Positions 62,183 to 64,000 of a stretch of DNA of 64,000 bases are shown here, piece after piece. The stretch spans positions 23,076 through 87,075 of the forward strand of contig NW_005200670.1 of assembly GCF_000372725.1 (NCBI RefSeq), read 5' to 3'. Position 1 is the stretch's first letter. Each line of letters opens with the position of its first letter. A program made the position numbers and the translations under genes. The notes under the pieces were generated by a model that saw only the letters and a list, made by a program, of their open reading frames with translations, was not told where the DNA came from and did no database searches. The stretch comes from Emiliania huxleyi CCMP1516 (taxonomy: Eukaryota; Haptophyta; Isochrysidales; Noelaerhabdaceae).

Positions 62183-64000
62183 ATGCTCACGAGCAAGCCT
62201 TCGCCATGGTGGTTGTCTATGGCGTCCCCATCCCAGCTCGACGCGAGCACCGGCACTGATGACGATGCGATCATGCACCGCGAGCAATCGACAGCACCCG
62301 ACGTTGTCGAGCTCTCGCGTTTCCCGTTTTCGACCGCCGGCACGCACATCCACCAGCGGCCTCTCGCTCGCACGGACTCTTCTGCACTGGGAGGCATACA
62401 TGCGTGGGCATTCGTCAGGGCTACCACGCCAGGCGCCAGCACCCTTTCGGCGTTTATCCCGGTTCTGCTGTCAATCCTTCTCCTTTGGGGCCAATCGGTG
62501 ATCTTGTATGCGCCTTCTATTGAGACTATGAACCGACGGTGTACGAAGCACGAGCACTGTGCGGTCGGAGAGTCTTGCATGCCGTACGCCCTCCGTTCGG
62601 AATTTGGGACGCCGCTGATGCCGCAGCCGTGGCGACACGAGAAGACGCCAGGTTTTTGCGCCGACTGCCACTCTGCGCAGCTGACGGCAGAGAACGTGGC
62701 CTTATGGTCCAATGCCAGTTTCGCGACTGGAGCGGGTTGGTTCGGTCGCAGCGGCGCCGACGACTTGAACGGTGAGCAGTGGTTTCGCGACGCTGCGGCC
62801 TACTGTGACGCCACCGACATCCTACCATTTCGTTGCGACCACCTCGTCGAACGCCAGAGCCGACTAGCCGCCCCGCACTACGCCGTCCTCTTCTTCGTTG
62901 TCTTGCTTGTGTTGATGCCGCTCGTCGAAGACTGGGACGAGGCTGATCTTGAGAAGCGGCTGCTCCGCCACCGCACGCGTGCTATGGGAGGGGAGCTTCC
63001 CCTGTGGATGCGCTGCTTGGCCTGGGTTCACGTACGGATGCGCATGTTTCGCCTGCCGTACTGCCTCGTCAGAGCGACGTGCGCTCTTCTCTTCAACGAT
63101 GAGACGTGCACCGAATTCCTGCTAGATGGGCTCGCAATCACATTCACCACCTTCACTGACGACCTCCTCGCACAGTTTCTTCTGCCTAATGAGGAGCGTC
63201 AGGAGTTGGGTGCCGCAATCGAGGCTCTTGTTGCGGAGGAATCTGGCCACGCGTGCCCGCAGCGCTTCCTGAAGTGGCTATTCAACAGGTTGTATGCGGC
63301 GGTGCTCGGGGTTGCCGTGGTCGCCGTCAACCTCGAGCCGGAGTCGTTCATGGTCACCTTTGGGCCGGATTGGGTATCTCCATACAGATCACTTTCGTGC
63401 GAAAACCTGCTCGAAGCTTTTGGGTGCTGTATCTTCCTCTGCTGTTTTGTTATGGGCGGCATATGGCCGTTCCTGCGCGAGCAGTCCGTCCTCTCACGGC
63501 GGTCAAAGTGGCGTGCGCTCGTACATATGGCTGGCGACGGGTACTGCACGATGACACTCTTCGTTGCAGCTGGGTGGCTCAATCCGGCGAATCGTTACTA
63601 TTTTCCTGCCTTTTTGCACAACCCGCTCGCCGTTATGCTGATGTGGCCGCTCTACTCCGTTCCCGATATCACTGCAAGCCTATTCGCAAACTCTGCTTGC
63701 AATGAATACGATGCAACCCGCATAGACGCAGGCGACACATGCACGGAGTTCCTGCTCGACGGCATCGCAATCACATTTGCCACCTTCGTTGACGACCTCC
63801 TCGCACAGTTTCTCCTGCCTGTTGAGCAGCGCGAGGAGGTGAGTGAAGCAATCGAGGCTCTCATCGCGGAGGAATCGGGTAACGCGGACCCGCATCGCTT
63901 CTTGATGTGGCTGTTCAATCGGCTGTATGCGGCGGTGCTCGGGCTCGCCATGGTCGCCGTCAACCTCGAGCCTGAGTCTTTCATGGTCACCTTTAAGCCT
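62183..64000 (+). CDS. Multi-pass membrane protein, paralogue of 9685, with internal duplication; runs off window
   Basis: ATG at 62183 (MLTSKPSPWWLSMASPSQLD) in the same context as the paralogue's start; the frame is open to the window end (606 codons). The Cys-rich loop (CTKHEHCAVGESC, FCADCH) and helices parallel the copy at 9685-11403. After GDACAT-like sequence at 63736 the protein does not end as the paralogue does (GDCVQAALPW) but re-enters a diverged version of its own middle (TCTEFLLDGIAITFATFVDD, then AVLGLAMVAVNLEPE). So the 3' end contains an extra, imperfect copy of the segment that begins near 63103. Family unknown. Confidence 0.75.
   Translation, partial: MLTSKPSPWWLSMASPSQLDASTGTDDDAIMHREQSTAPDVVELSRFPFSTAGTHIHQRPLARTDSSALGGIHAWAFVRATTPGASTLSAFIPVLLSILLLWGQSVILYAPSIETMNRRCTKHEHCAVGESCMPYALRSEFGTPLMPQPWRHEKTPGFCADCHSAQLTAENVALWSNASFATGAGWFGRSGADDLNGEQWFRDAAAYCDATDILPFRCDHLVERQSRLAAPHYAVLFFVVLLVLMPLVEDWDEADLEKRLLRHRTRAMGGELPLWMRCLAWVHVRMRMFRLPYCLVRATCALLFNDETCTEFLLDGLAITFTTFTDDLLAQFLLPNEERQELGAAIEALVAEESGHACPQRFLKWLFNRLYAAVLGVAVVAVNLEPESFMVTFGPDWVSPYRSLSCENLLEAFGCCIFLCCFVMGGIWPFLREQSVLSRRSKWRALVHMAGDGYCTMTLFVAAGWLNPANRYYFPAFLHNPLAVMLMWPLYSVPDITASLFANSACNEYDATRIDAGDTCTEFLLDGIAITFATFVDDLLAQFLLPVEQREEVSEAIEALIAEESGNADPHRFLMWLFNRLYAAVLGLAMVAVNLEPESFMVTFKP
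63092..63736 (+). repeat. 645-bp segment ~99% identical to 10645-11289
   Basis: Aligned without gaps I count about six substitutions in 645 bp, while the flanking upstream coding sequence is only about 80% alike. Confidence 0.9.

Overview
This window is nuclear DNA from a eukaryote, most likely a GC-rich unicellular alga. A haptophyte fits best, but pelagophyte or dinoflagellate-like lineages are not excluded. Genes lie singly on both strands without operons, many are split by short introns, and the proteins are eukaryotic types: U-box and RING ankyrin proteins, Kelch, CUB, TIR, ABC1 kinase, carotenoid oxygenase. No rRNA, tRNA, CRISPR or bacterial ribosome-binding architecture was seen, and no retroviral, Polinton or other capsid-bearing element was recognised.

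Layout. 0.8-2.8 kb: ankyrin/U-box protein (-). 3.2-4.1 kb: NAD(P)-binding short-chain dehydrogenase-like protein (+). 5.0-5.3 kb: small membrane protein (+). 5.9-6.3 kb: coiled-coil exon (-). 6.8-8.5 kb: ankyrin/TM/RING protein (-). 9.7-11.4 kb: multi-pass membrane protein (+), whose paralogue runs off the right edge from 62.2 kb. 13.0-16.3 kb: carotenoid cleavage oxygenase with at least eight exons (-). 18.3-19.3 and 19.5-21.0 kb: two unrecognised multi-exon genes. 21.9-25.1 kb: rearranged ankyrin/kinase locus (-). 25.3-26.4 kb: 2-oxoglutarate/Fe(II) oxygenase (+). 26.8-28.9 kb: ABC1/UbiB-type kinase (+). 30.5-31.7 kb: Kelch protein (-). 31.9-32.7 kb: dienelactone hydrolase (+). 32.9-34.3 kb: pentapeptide/KQAGY-repeat protein (-). 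34.7-35.4 kb: membrane protein (-). 36.6-37.7 kb: modular small-domain gene (+). 40.7-47.8 kb: large CUB/beta-helix/GCC2-GCC3/multi-TM/TIR receptor (-). 47.8-53.6 kb: mostly repeats plus an oxygenase fragment. 53.6-54.4 kb: helical protein (+). 54.8-57.4 kb: ankyrin/coiled-coil protein (+). 58.8-60.8 kb: single-pass receptor with a mono-ADP-ribosyltransferase domain (-). 61-62 kb: heme-oxygenase-like fragment and (GA)n.

Three genome-level signals stand out. First, the introns resolved by reading frame often begin with GC instead of GT, nearly always end AG followed by G, and many are built of 10-12 bp tandem repeats or are bracketed by direct repeats of the adjoining exon. Second, an AT-rich motif near GTAAAATTCTTTT, sometimes within a longer conserved module, recurs just upstream of start codons. 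Third, two receptor-like proteins (TIR and ADP-ribosyltransferase) share a secreted Cys-rich or CUB ectodomain, a proline-rich stalk, membrane segment(s) and a signalling or NAD-using C-terminal domain; this suggests cell-surface sensing, although function is inferred only from domains.
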